From Desulfacyla sp964522045 (lineage in GTDB: Bacteria; Desulfobacterota; DSM-4660; Desulfatiglandales; Desulfatiglandaceae), in NCBI GenBank assembly GCA_964522045.1, contig CAZFSF010000020.1, forward strand, positions 1-27,517: a DNA stretch of 27,517 nt. The letters run 5' to 3'. Position numbers and translations under genes: made by a program. Positions 1 through 6,901 of the stretch are shown here, piece after piece (within the stretch, counting starts at the first letter, position 1; each line of letters begins with the position of its first letter). Below the pieces are notes generated by a model. The model did not search any database, had not been told where the DNA came from, and saw nothing but the letters and a program-made list of their open reading frames with translations.

Positions 1-1116
1 GCCCATGAATTCAACAATGCCCTGATGGGGATTATGGGGAACATTGAACTCCTTAGGATGGAGTTACCTGAAGATGAAAGGCGAGACAGATATTTTGGGG
101 CAATGAAGGATTCCGGTTATCGGATGTCCCGTTTAACTGACCAGTTGTTAGCCTATGCCCAGGGAGGGAAATATCAACCAAAGAATCTGAAGTTGGATGA
201 GTTTGTGATACAAACACTCCCCATCCTGAAACATGACCTCAGCCCTCAAGTCAGGGTGGAAACGCATTTCCCGAAAGATATCTCGTATATCAGGGCCGAC
301 CAGGCCCAGATGCAAATGGTCCTCTCTGCCATATTGTCCAATTCTAATGAGGCCATGGAAGATGAGGGCCTTATCCGAATAACTGCCGGAAACAAAGATC
401 TTGACGAGAATTTCACAAAACAGCATCCCGGTCTTAAACCCGGTTCCTATGTCTGTCTCATGATCGAGGATGACGGTAAGGGGATGGATAAGGAAACGAA
501 AGGCGGGATATTTGAACCCTTTTTCACCACCAAGTTTCAGGGCCGTGGAATGGGGATGGCCGCCGTATACGGCATTATGAAGAATCATGGTGGCTGGATC
601 TATGTGGACTCTGAACTGGGAAAAGGGACTACAGTCCGGATATATCTGCCTGCCATTAGCGCAGAGAGCAAGGAGCAGGGAGCAAAGCCAGTTAAACAAC
701 CGGAGATCGAACTCAACACCGGTGAAGGGACCATTTTGATGATTGAAGATGAAGATGTGGTTATTGAAGTGACCCAGGCGATGTTAGAGATGTTAGGTTA
801 CCGGGTTATGGTAGCCAAGACCGGAAAGGACGCCATCCATATAACCGAAACCTTTGACGGCCAGATTGACCTTGCTCTATTGGATATAAAGCTGCCTGAT
901 ATGGAAGGCAGAAAGGTATATCCTCTTATCATGGAAGCCCGCCCGGACCTTAAGGTGATTGTTTTCAGCGGGTACTCCATTGAAGGCCCTGCGCAAGACA
1001 TCTTGGATGCAGGTGCTCAGGACTTTATCCAAAAACCTTTTTCCCTTGCAACTCTATCTGAGAAACTTAAGGAGTTCTTGGAGGGCAAGACTAATGGGCG
1101 AAACAGTCAAAATTAA
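1..1116 (+). CDS. Hybrid sensor histidine kinase/response regulator, 5'-truncated
   Basis: The frame is open from base 1, so only the C-terminal part of the protein is present. It starts at the H-box (AHEFNNALMG; the phospho-acceptor His is codon 4-6), so the missing part must hold any input domain. The HATPase_c domain follows, with N-box SNSNEAM, G1 DDGKGM, F-box FEPFFTTK and G2 GRGMGMAAVYG. A short linker leads to a receiver domain (about 733-1095) with the acidic pair in MIEDED, the phospho-acceptor Asp in LLDIKLPD and the conserved Lys in QKPF. The layout His-kinase then receiver suggests autophosphorylation followed by intramolecular phosphotransfer, without a visible DNA-binding output. 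The signal is unknown because the sensor region lies outside the window. It overlaps the following phosphomannomutase gene by 23 bp, so the two are probably co-translated. Confidence 0.9.
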   Translation, partial: AHEFNNALMGIMGNIELLRMELPEDERRDRYFGAMKDSGYRMSRLTDQLLAYAQGGKYQPKNLKLDEFVIQTLPILKHDLSPQVRVETHFPKDISYIRADQAQMQMVLSAILSNSNEAMEDEGLIRITAGNKDLDENFTKQHPGLKPGSYVCLMIEDDGKGMDKETKGGIFEPFFTTKFQGRGMGMAAVYGIMKNHGGWIYVDSELGKGTTVRIYLPAISAESKEQGAKPVKQPEIELNTGEGTILMIEDEDVVIEVTQAMLEMLGYRVMVAKTGKDAIHITETFDGQIDLALLDIKLPDMEGRKVYPLIMEARPDLKVIVFSGYSIEGPAQDILDAGAQDFIQKPFSLATLSEKLKEFLEGKTNGRNSQN

Positions 1117-2584
1117 CGATCTGATGGTTCAAAGCGGGGTTAAATTCGGCACAAGCGGCGCCCGCGGCCTTGCAGATGATATGACCGACAAGGTGTGTTA
1201 CGCCTACACAGCGGCCTTTATTCAATACTTAGAAGAAAGAGGCGAACTGAAAGGGCGCGGGTCTATTGCCGTTGGCGGAGACCTGCGCTCAAGCACAGAG
1301 CGGATAATGACGGCAGCGGCCAGGGCCATTTTGGATAAGGGCTACGAGCCACAATGCTGCGGAAGACTGCCATCTCCAGCATTGGCCAATTACGGCCTCA
1401 TAAAAAAAATCCCTGCTGTAATGGTCACGGGGAGTCACATCCCTGAAGACCGTAACGGTATCAAATACACAAAAAAGCAAGGTGAAATCCTCAAGCACGA
1501 TGAGGCAGGCATCAGACGCCAGGCAGTAACACTGGCCCAGGGTCTTTTTGATGAGAAAGGAATGTTTTCAGTTGATGAGGACAGTCTAACTCCCAGCGGC
1601 GAAGCCTCAGTCTTGTACGTAGACCGTTATCTCGAGTTTTTCCCCCCAAACTGCCTGAATGGCAAAAAGATAGGCGTATATCAACATTCGGCTGTTGGCC
1701 GCGATGATATGGTCACAATTCTTTCCGGCTTGGGTGCCCATGTCACTCCTCTCGGGTATTCCGAGAGCTTTATACCGGTCGACACAGAGGCCATCCGGCC
1801 TGAAGATGTAGAGGCGGCCAAGAGATGGTCTGACGGGTATCATTTTGACGCCATTATATCAACGGACGGGGACAGCGATAGACCCTTGATCAGCGATGAA
1901 AACGGGAAGTGGCTCCGCGGAGATATGGCAGGCATTCTCTGCGCCGCATATCTCAAAGCCGATGCTGTTGCCACACCCATATCCTGCAATTCTGCCGTAG
2001 AAAAATGCGGTTTTTTCAAGGCGGTTTACCGTACAAAGATCGGATCCCCCTTTGTGATTGAAGCCATGCAACAGGCCCGGGAAGAAGGAGCAAAACGGGT
2101 GATAGGATATGAGGCCAATGGCGGATTTTTGATAGCCACTCCTATTGAATCGGGCGGGAAGATTTTATCCCCCTTACCCACAAGAGACGCCGTGATCCTC
2201 CATATCGCCATTCTATTGCTGTCGATTGAAAAAAACATAACAATCAGCGAACTGGTCTCTCAACTACCACAACGGTTTACCTGCAGCAACCGGCTGAAAG
2301 AATTCCCTACGGAAAAGAGCAGCGCCAAGATAAACGAGCTTTCTTCCGGGAATGAGTCAAGGGATAAAGAGACCATTGGGGCCATTTTCGGGAAGCAATT
2401 CGGTCCGGTTGCCTCTTTCGACACTACTGATGGTCTGCGTATCACCTTTGAAAGCGATGAAATTGTGCACCTCCGCCCATCGGGTAACGCCCCGGAGTTT
2501 CGCTGTTACAACGAAGCTGACACTGAATCACGTGCAGTAGAGATGAATCAGATCTGTATGGATATCATGGCTAACTGGAGATAG
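1094..2584 (+). CDS. Phosphomannomutase/phosphoglucomutase family protein
   Basis: This is a 496-residue alpha-D-phosphohexomutase, which interconverts hexose 1- and 6-phosphates for nucleotide-sugar and envelope polysaccharide synthesis in the cytoplasm. Visible motifs, in order, are the N-terminal KFGTSGARG (about 17-25), the catalytic phosphoserine loop TGSHIP (Ser114), the metal loop DGDSDR (Asp258, Asp260, Asp262), the sugar-binding loop GYEANGG (about 338-344) and the C-terminal phosphate-binding loop RPSGNAPE (461-468). The start at 1094 is chosen because GGAGGG at 1080-1085 sits 8 nt upstream; the frame is open further 5' but overlaps the kinase. An alternative Met lies at 1124. The 3' end overlaps the convergent UMP kinase gene by 14 bp. 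Whether mannose or glucose is preferred cannot be read from the sequence. Confidence 0.9.
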   Translation: MGETVKINDLMVQSGVKFGTSGARGLADDMTDKVCYAYTAAFIQYLEERGELKGRGSIAVGGDLRSSTERIMTAAARAILDKGYEPQCCGRLPSPALANYGLIKKIPAVMVTGSHIPEDRNGIKYTKKQGEILKHDEAGIRRQAVTLAQGLFDEKGMFSVDEDSLTPSGEASVLYVDRYLEFFPPNCLNGKKIGVYQHSAVGRDDMVTILSGLGAHVTPLGYSESFIPVDTEAIRPEDVEAAKRWSDGYHFDAIISTDGDSDRPLISDENGKWLRGDMAGILCAAYLKADAVATPISCNSAVEKCGFFKAVYRTKIGSPFVIEAMQQAREEGAKRVIGYEANGGFLIATPIESGGKILSPLPTRDAVILHIAILLLSIEKNITISELVSQLPQRFTCSNRLKEFPTEKSSAKINELSSGNESRDKETIGAIFGKQFGPVASFDTTDGLRITFESDEIVHLRPSGNAPEFRCYNEADTESRAVEMNQICMDIMANWR

Positions 2585-3248
2585 TAGTTCCCTTAAAGGC
2601 CTCACCTCTTAGGAGCTTCTCAAGATTATCGACATCATTTCCGATGATGATCACCTCTAACCCCAACGCCTCTGCCTCTCTCGATGCAATGGGGTCGAAC
2701 GGCATGCTCAACCCCGGATCCCATTCATCTCCAACCAACTTTCTGAACTGGGACCATGATACTTCCTCAAGTCTTTCCGCATTTGGATCCTTTTTTGGAT
2801 CACCACTGTACACATAATCGATATTGGACATATTGATCACCCTGACAGCGCCAAACCGGTTGGCTAACTGTACTGCACGCAAATCCGTAGAGCTTCCCGG
2901 TTCAAACCCGGCGCCGATAACAATCCTTTTCGATCCATCGATTTCCTCATCAGGGTCATGGATCACCTTGTTGTGGGCTTCATCCCCAAAAATCGACCTG
3001 ACCAGTTCGGCATTCAGCCTGGTGGCGCTGATCCCGATCCAGTCAAGATCTTCCTTTGATACCTCTGCCGTTTCCCTTGCCGCATTTTGATAGTTCCTGC
3101 AGATCTTTCCGCCGCCACAGATGACAATAAACCGTTCATCTTTCAGACTCTGGATAATCTCTTTGAATATCTTCAGGAATGGCACGTCAATCTCCTCTGG
3201 TACGATGATTGACCCTCCCAACGACATTACAACTGTCTTCGACCCCAT
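2571..3248 (-). CDS. pyrH: Archaeal-type UMP kinase (amino-acid kinase family)
   Basis: This 225-residue protein belongs to the amino-acid kinase fold. UMP kinase phosphorylates UMP to UDP with ATP in pyrimidine nucleotide synthesis. It has the N-terminal phosphate-binding Gly loop SLGGSI (9-14), ICGGGK (43-48), a long central loop EPGSSTD (116-122) resembling the PGHSTD loop of archaeal enzymes, and the C-terminal lid VYSGDPKKDPNAERL (146-160). These resemble archaeal PyrH more than the bacterial PyrH normally found beside tsf and frr. The frame is open to 3359, but Met at 3248 is preferred because AAGGGG lies just upstream. A function on another acidic substrate is possible, because the amino-acid kinase family is broad. 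It lies downstream of rfbD-rfbB on the same strand, separated by a 177-bp spacer with two hairpins. Confidence 0.72.
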   Translation of the reverse strand: MGSKTVVMSLGGSIIVPEEIDVPFLKIFKEIIQSLKDERFIVICGGGKICRNYQNAARETAEVSKEDLDWIGISATRLNAELVRSIFGDEAHNKVIHDPDEEIDGSKRIVIGAGFEPGSSTDLRAVQLANRFGAVRVINMSNIDYVYSGDPKKDPNAERLEEVSWSQFRKLVGDEWDPGLSMPFDPIASREAEALGLEVIIIGNDVDNLEKLLRGEAFKGTTISS

Positions 3249-3337
3249 TTTACCCCTTCTCTTCATTGAAAACCCGCAATTTTTGTCACGTTGAAGAGGG
3301 CTTCTCCCGTGAAATTCCACTAGGGCCCAAATCATCA

Positions 3338-3356
3338 ATCCCGCGCATCGCGGGAT
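3338..3356. repeat. Short GC-rich palindrome
   Basis: ATCCCGCG and CGCGGGAT form a perfect 8-bp stem around a 3-nt loop (CAT). It sits in the spacer between rfbB and the UMP kinase gene. There is no U-tract on either side, so it is more likely one of the dispersed palindromes seen elsewhere in this window than a terminator. Confidence 0.7.
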
Positions 3357-3376
3357 CAATCGTCAATATTGAAGAA

Positions 3377-3396
3377 CCCCGCCGCAAGCAGCGGGG
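3377..3396. repeat. GC-rich hairpin downstream of rfbB
   Basis: CCCCGC and GCGGGG form a 6-bp all-GC stem with an 8-nt loop, 30 nt past the rfbB stop. On the minus strand the stem is followed by TTCTTC, so it could act as a weak terminator for rfbD-rfbB. The sequence also resembles the dispersed GC-rich palindromes at 3338, 6596, 6730 and 6850. Confidence 0.55.
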
Positions 3397-3425
3397 AATG
3401 CGCTCGCTGTGAATTTTCAATCGCC

Positions 3426-4475
3426 TCACCCATACTGCTCTTTAATCCAGGTCTGGTATTCTCCGCTCCTTACCCGATCAACCCACACCTGGTTATCGAG
3501 ATACCACCTGATAGTCTTGCGAATACCCGATTCAAGTGACTCCTCGGGCATCCAGCCGAATTCTCGTGTCAATTTGGTAAAGTCAATGGCATACCGGCGG
3601 TCATGGCCCGGGCGGTCTTTTACGAATTCTATCAGCTCTCTTCGCGGGGTGTCTCTTTTTGACGCCGGAAGCTCATCTAAGATATCACAGACCATCTCAA
3701 CAATCCTGATATTCTCCATTTCAGTTTCGCCACCAATGTTGTAAGTCTCCCCTCTTTTTCCATCTTTCATTATGGTCCATATGGCCGTACAGTGGTCCCG
3801 CACATAGAGCCAGTCCCGTACATTAAGGCCATCCCCGTAAACAGGAAGGGGTTCGCCCTCAAGGGCATTCAAGATCATGAGGGGAAGCAGTTTTTCAGGG
3901 AACTGGTAGGGACCGTAATTATTGGAGCAATTGGAGATGGTCACGGGGAGATCATAGGTCTTATGGTAGGCCCTGACCAAATGGTCGGAGGCAGCCTTTG
4001 AGGCCGAATAGGGGCTGTTGGGTTTGTAGGCGGTCTCCTCTGTGAAATAGCCCTCCTTTCCCAGACTGCCAAACACCTCATCCGTGCTGATGTGGTGAAA
4101 AAGCTCAATCCGGCCTTGATTTTCCCTTGCTAATTCCAGCAGGTTAAAGGTACCAAAGATATTGGTCTGGATAAAAGTATCGGGGCCCGCAATAGACCTG
4201 TCCACATGAGATTCGGCCGCAAAATGGCAGATAGTATCTATCTCATAATCATTAAAAATCCGGGATATATCCGCCTTATTGCATATATCCGTCTGTATAA
4301 AGGCGTAACGTTCAGTAAACTTTTGCTCTATCTCCTTCAAATTCATCGGGTTCCCGGCATAGGTAAGGGCGTCTACGTTAACTACACAACCTTTAAAATC
4401 AGATTCTTCCAGAAGATACCTGATAAAATTGGTCCCTATAAAGCCGCATCCCCCTGTCACTAACATGTTTTTCAT
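3426..4475 (-). CDS. rfbB: dTDP-glucose 4,6-dehydratase
   Basis: This 349-residue extended short-chain dehydrogenase catalyses NAD-dependent conversion of dTDP-glucose to dTDP-4-keto-6-deoxyglucose, the second step of dTDP-L-rhamnose synthesis. It shows the Rossmann motif GGCGFIG (8-14), the family-specific active-site triad Thr-Asp-Glu in STDEVFG (131-133), the catalytic YSASK (Tyr156, Lys160) and the ending RWYLDN typical of RfbB. Length matches the family (about 340-360). It starts 1 nt after the rfbD stop (TGA-C-ATG), so translation is very probably coupled. The rhamnose genes rfbA (thymidylyltransferase) and rfbC (epimerase) are not in the window. Confidence 0.95.
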   Translation of the reverse strand: MKNMLVTGGCGFIGTNFIRYLLEESDFKGCVVNVDALTYAGNPMNLKEIEQKFTERYAFIQTDICNKADISRIFNDYEIDTICHFAAESHVDRSIAGPDTFIQTNIFGTFNLLELARENQGRIELFHHISTDEVFGSLGKEGYFTEETAYKPNSPYSASKAASDHLVRAYHKTYDLPVTISNCSNNYGPYQFPEKLLPLMILNALEGEPLPVYGDGLNVRDWLYVRDHCTAIWTIMKDGKRGETYNIGGETEMENIRIVEMVCDILDELPASKRDTPRRELIEFVKDRPGHDRRYAIDFTKLTREFGWMPEESLESGIRKTIRWYLDNQVWVDRVRSGEYQTWIKEQYG

Positions 4476-4476
4476 G

Positions 4477-5358
4477 TCATTCCTCTCTCGTCTCGTCTAT
4501 CAAACGCTCCCTGAATCTAAAAACGAATTCATCTAAGTCACTTTTCCAGTCTTGCATCACATTGATGCCCGCCTCTTTTAGCCGCTTATTTTCTAAGATG
4601 GAGTTCATCGGTCTTGCGGCCGGCATGGGATATTCCGCCGTGGTACAGGGAACTAAGGAATGGGGCAGACCCATCTTACCAAGGAAATAGGTGGCCAGCT
4701 CATACCAGCTACAATATTCTTCGGATGTCGCATGATAGGTGCCATTCCCTCCCGATTCTATCAGTCTCGCAATCTGCAAGGCAAGCCTGTAACTCCAGGT
4801 GGGGGAGCCGAACTGGTCATTCACAATCTTTATCCCTTTTTGAGGATCTTTCAGGGTCAGCCTTAGCATGGTCTTCAAGAAATTTTGCCCCCGGATGCCG
4901 TACAGCCATGCCGTGCGCAGGATGATGTGGTTGTCTGTTATCCTTCGGATAGCCTCCTCTGCTGCTAACTTGGTCACCCCGTAATAGGAAATCGGGTCTG
5001 GATCATCCTTCTCCGTGTAGGCCTCAGGCAGCTTTTTCCTGCCGTCAAACACATAATCGGTTGAGATATGAATCAATCTGGATTCCTCTTTTTTGGCAAC
5101 TACAGCGAGGTTGCTCGGGCCCTCTATGTTGACCTTACAGGCCAGATCCTTTTCGCTTTCACAGTCATCCACCCTTGTAAAGGCAGCGCAGTTCACTATG
5201 ATATCGGCGCCAAAATTTCCTGCCACGACTTCCACCTGCGAAAGATCCGTAATGTCTAATTCATCAAGATCTACAGATATAACATCATGGGTTTCACTGA
5301 GGACCTTAGTGCAATCACTACCTAACTGTCCCTTTCCGCCCAGAATCATTATTTTCAT
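4477..5358 (-). CDS. rfbD: dTDP-4-dehydrorhamnose reductase
   Basis: This 293-residue short-chain dehydrogenase performs the last step of dTDP-L-rhamnose synthesis, NAD(P)H reduction of dTDP-4-keto-rhamnose. Evidence is the N-terminal GGKGQLG dinucleotide loop (7-13), STDYVFDG (99-106), YYGVTK with the catalytic Tyr126 and Lys130, and the family ending with PMNS and a helical tail. It is the first gene of the rfbD-rfbB pair. An unexplained open frame with a CPKC motif ends only 6 nt before its ATG (see findings). The product feeds rhamnose into lipopolysaccharide O-antigen or another surface glycan, which fits the nearby phosphohexomutase. Confidence 0.94.
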   Translation of the reverse strand: MKIMILGGKGQLGSDCTKVLSETHDVISVDLDELDITDLSQVEVVAGNFGADIIVNCAAFTRVDDCESEKDLACKVNIEGPSNLAVVAKKEESRLIHISTDYVFDGRKKLPEAYTEKDDPDPISYYGVTKLAAEEAIRRITDNHIILRTAWLYGIRGQNFLKTMLRLTLKDPQKGIKIVNDQFGSPTWSYRLALQIARLIESGGNGTYHATSEEYCSWYELATYFLGKMGLPHSLVPCTTAEYPMPAARPMNSILENKRLKEAGINVMQDWKSDLDEFVFRFRERLIDETREE

Positions 5359-5435
5359 AGCTCTTCATCCTAAGGAAACTTCACCTTCCGGTACCAAAAC
5401 GGGGAAATCACACTTGGGGCATGAATGGAGATACG

Positions 5436-6113
5436 TTATTCCAGTACCCCATATTTCCCTGCGAGCTCCTCGTTATAGGCGGCCTTCCTCCCCTCACAAT
5501 GTTTTCGAGGACACAATTGACAACTGTAAAAGGTGGTTGTAGTGGGGAAGTAGATACCGGAGACCGATTTTCTTGGGATCATTAAGAGGCTATCGTTCAA
5601 CTGCACACCGATAGCATGCTCCACCCCTTCAAGAAGAGAAAAAAGAGATCTCTGTTCTTCAATGGGCCAGTCTTTTAAAGATCCGGGGCTCATAAACGAT
5701 AGGCCTTCCATGGCAAATCTGGCCCGCAGCTCATCCTCCAAATATTTCCGTGCCTTGATCAGGGCAATATTTCCTATGGCATCGAGATAGTACTTATTCA
5801 GCAAATCCTGTGAGGCATCGGCCTTTCCCTCTAATCCGGGGCCAATAGTTACGACATAAGGAAAAACACGTCCCACCATTTCAAGATTCTTCCGCAAGAC
5901 CCGGCTCCTAAAACAAATCCCATCAATGACCACGGCATCATCGAGTTTCTCATCGATATACCTGACCCCATAGGCTGCTCTTGGAGTAATAAGCTTTTTT
6001 GCAGTCTGAAAGAGCCCCTGAAATTGATTCCCGTTACCAGTCTTCTGCACACGAAGCTTTTCACCGATTTTTTTGGGATTCAGATCTAACCGAATATCTT
6101 CAAGTATTTCCAT
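5436..6113 (-). CDS. B12-dependent methionine synthase activation-domain-like protein with C-terminal Cys cluster
   Basis: This 225-residue protein resembles stand-alone members of the MetH activation-domain superfamily found in anaerobes. The region around SPGSLKDWPIEEQ (142-154), IGVQLNDSLLMIPRKSVSG (168-186) and the preceding helices matches the layout of the SAM-binding activation domain (Pro/Lys-Ser-Val-Ser-Gly near the end). It lacks the other MetH modules. A C-terminal Cys motif CQLCPRKHC (Cys198, Cys201, Cys206) could bind an Fe-S cluster or zinc. In MetH this domain reductively re-methylates inactive cob(II)alamin. A plausible role here is reactivation of a corrinoid protein, perhaps MetH or the AcsC/AcsD protein encoded nearby; that is inference. 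No strong ribosome-binding site precedes ATG 6113. Confidence 0.72.
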   Translation of the reverse strand: MEILEDIRLDLNPKKIGEKLRVQKTGNGNQFQGLFQTAKKLITPRAAYGVRYIDEKLDDAVVIDGICFRSRVLRKNLEMVGRVFPYVVTIGPGLEGKADASQDLLNKYYLDAIGNIALIKARKYLEDELRARFAMEGLSFMSPGSLKDWPIEEQRSLFSLLEGVEHAIGVQLNDSLLMIPRKSVSGIYFPTTTTFYSCQLCPRKHCEGRKAAYNEELAGKYGVLE

Positions 6114-6222
6114 TGATCAAAAACTTTCGCCTCTTTGTTTACCCCGTAGGTCCTGGAGATCGTACTGGGCGTCTTTGCGAGACACCTTGAACAGGTTGGG
6201 AATAACTGATTTGATCCTGATC

Positions 6223-6245
6223 GGTCAAGGTTAAACATCTTGACC
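6223..6245. repeat. Hairpin adjacent to the cspA terminator
   Basis: GGTCAAG (6223-6229) and CTTGACC (6239-6245) form a perfect 7-bp stem with a 9-nt loop, immediately beyond the A8/T8 tract of the cspA terminator. It may reinforce termination or belong to the leader of the downstream B12-activation-like gene. Confidence 0.5.
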
Positions 6246-6283
6246 AAAAAAAAGGCACTCCATCATGATTTGATGGAATGCCT
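6246..6283 (-). terminator. Intrinsic terminator of cspA
   Basis: On the minus strand a 13-bp stem (arms 6253-6265 and 6271-6283, one mismatch, 5-nt loop) is followed by eight T (6253-6246, A on the plus strand). It begins about 20 nt past the cspA stop. The other side also has TTTTT at 6285-6289, so it could work in both directions. Confidence 0.88.
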
Positions 6284-6305
6284 CTTTTTAACTCAGAATA
6301 ATGAT

Positions 6306-6506
6306 CTAAACGACAGTTACATTTGCTGCAGCAGGACCTTTTTGACCCTGCTCTATGTCAAAGGTAACGCGGTCGCCCTCATTAAGGGACTTAAAGCCAT
6401 CCGCATTGATTGCTGAATGGTGAACAAATACGTCCGGTCCATCTTCCTGCTCAATAAATCCAAAGCCTTTTTGGTCGCTAAACCACTTTACTGTTCCATT
6501 AGCCAT
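6306..6506 (-). CDS. cspA: Cold-shock domain protein (CspA family)
   Basis: This is a full-length 66-residue cold-shock domain, a small single-strand RNA/DNA-binding beta-barrel that acts as an RNA chaperone. It has RNP1 KGFGFIE (13-19), RNP2 VFVHHSA (26-32), the WFS near residue 9 and the usual GPAAANV ending. A near-perfect ribosome-binding site AGGAGGG (6514-6520, complement) lies 7 nt upstream of the ATG, implying strong translation. The gene is monocistronic: it has its own terminator, and its 5' side faces a 395-bp spacer. Cold induction cannot be judged from sequence alone. Confidence 0.96.
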   Translation of the reverse strand: MANGTVKWFSDQKGFGFIEQEDGPDVFVHHSAINADGFKSLNEGDRVTFDIEQGQKGPAAANVTVV

Positions 6507-6595
6507 AGTGACACCCTCCTTTCAAAAAATTTTCATAGTTCCAAACTTCAGGGTCCCACTTTGATAAATGGATCTTTCCTTTAGCACGAAACTAA

Positions 6596-6614
6596 CCCGC
6601 CAGTTAAGGGCGGG
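6596..6614. repeat. GC-rich hairpin followed by CTTTCT
   Basis: CCCGCC (6596-6601) pairs with GGCGGG (6609-6614) around a 7-nt loop. It resembles an intrinsic terminator on the plus strand but has only a weak T-tract and no gene upstream on that strand. Confidence 0.5.
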
Positions 6615-6723
6615 CTTTCTATGATTAGAAGGGATATTAACCTGTTTTCAAGGAAAGTCAAGGAGAAAGGTCATTTTTTTGTTATCTGGTCCCTTTCTAT
6701 CGGATTTCTATTTTCCCAAAAAC

Positions 6724-6747
6724 CCTGAATCCCGCTTTACAGCGGGA
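6724..6747. repeat. Dispersed palindromic repeat, copy 1
   Basis: A 16-mer CCTGAATCCCGCTTTA (6724-6739) opens a perfect 7-bp hairpin, TCCCGCT/AGCGGGA, with loop TTAC (6730-6747). The same 16-mer recurs 119 bp downstream. Confidence 0.65.
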
Positions 6748-6842
6748 AATCGCTGTGCCGTAAAGGGTTACGATAAATGAGTTGAGATATGGAATGAAAT
6801 GCAATAACGTGGTGCTGTTGAGAATTCAGAAAATCAGGAAAT

Positions 6843-6864
6843 CCTGAATCCCGCTTTAGGCGGG
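6843..6864. repeat. Dispersed palindromic repeat, copy 2
   Basis: This is an exact second copy of the 16-mer CCTGAATCCCGCTTTA (6843-6858). The hairpin is 5 bp here (CCCGC/GCGGG with loop TTTAG, 6850-6864). It ends 23 nt before the rmuC ribosome-binding site. Confidence 0.65.
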
Positions 6865-6901
6865 GGAACCTGTGAACGCCCGCAACAAAGGAGACTGAGC
6901 C

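Larger units (their letters stand above)
6507..6901. other. Intergenic spacer with dispersed palindromes between cspA and rmuC
   Basis: No convincing gene is present in these 395 bp. It holds the leaders of two divergent genes (cspA leftward, rmuC rightward), three short GC-rich palindromes (6596-6614, 6730-6747, 6850-6864) and a duplicated 16-mer. I saw no promoter good enough to call for either gene. Confidence 0.6.
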
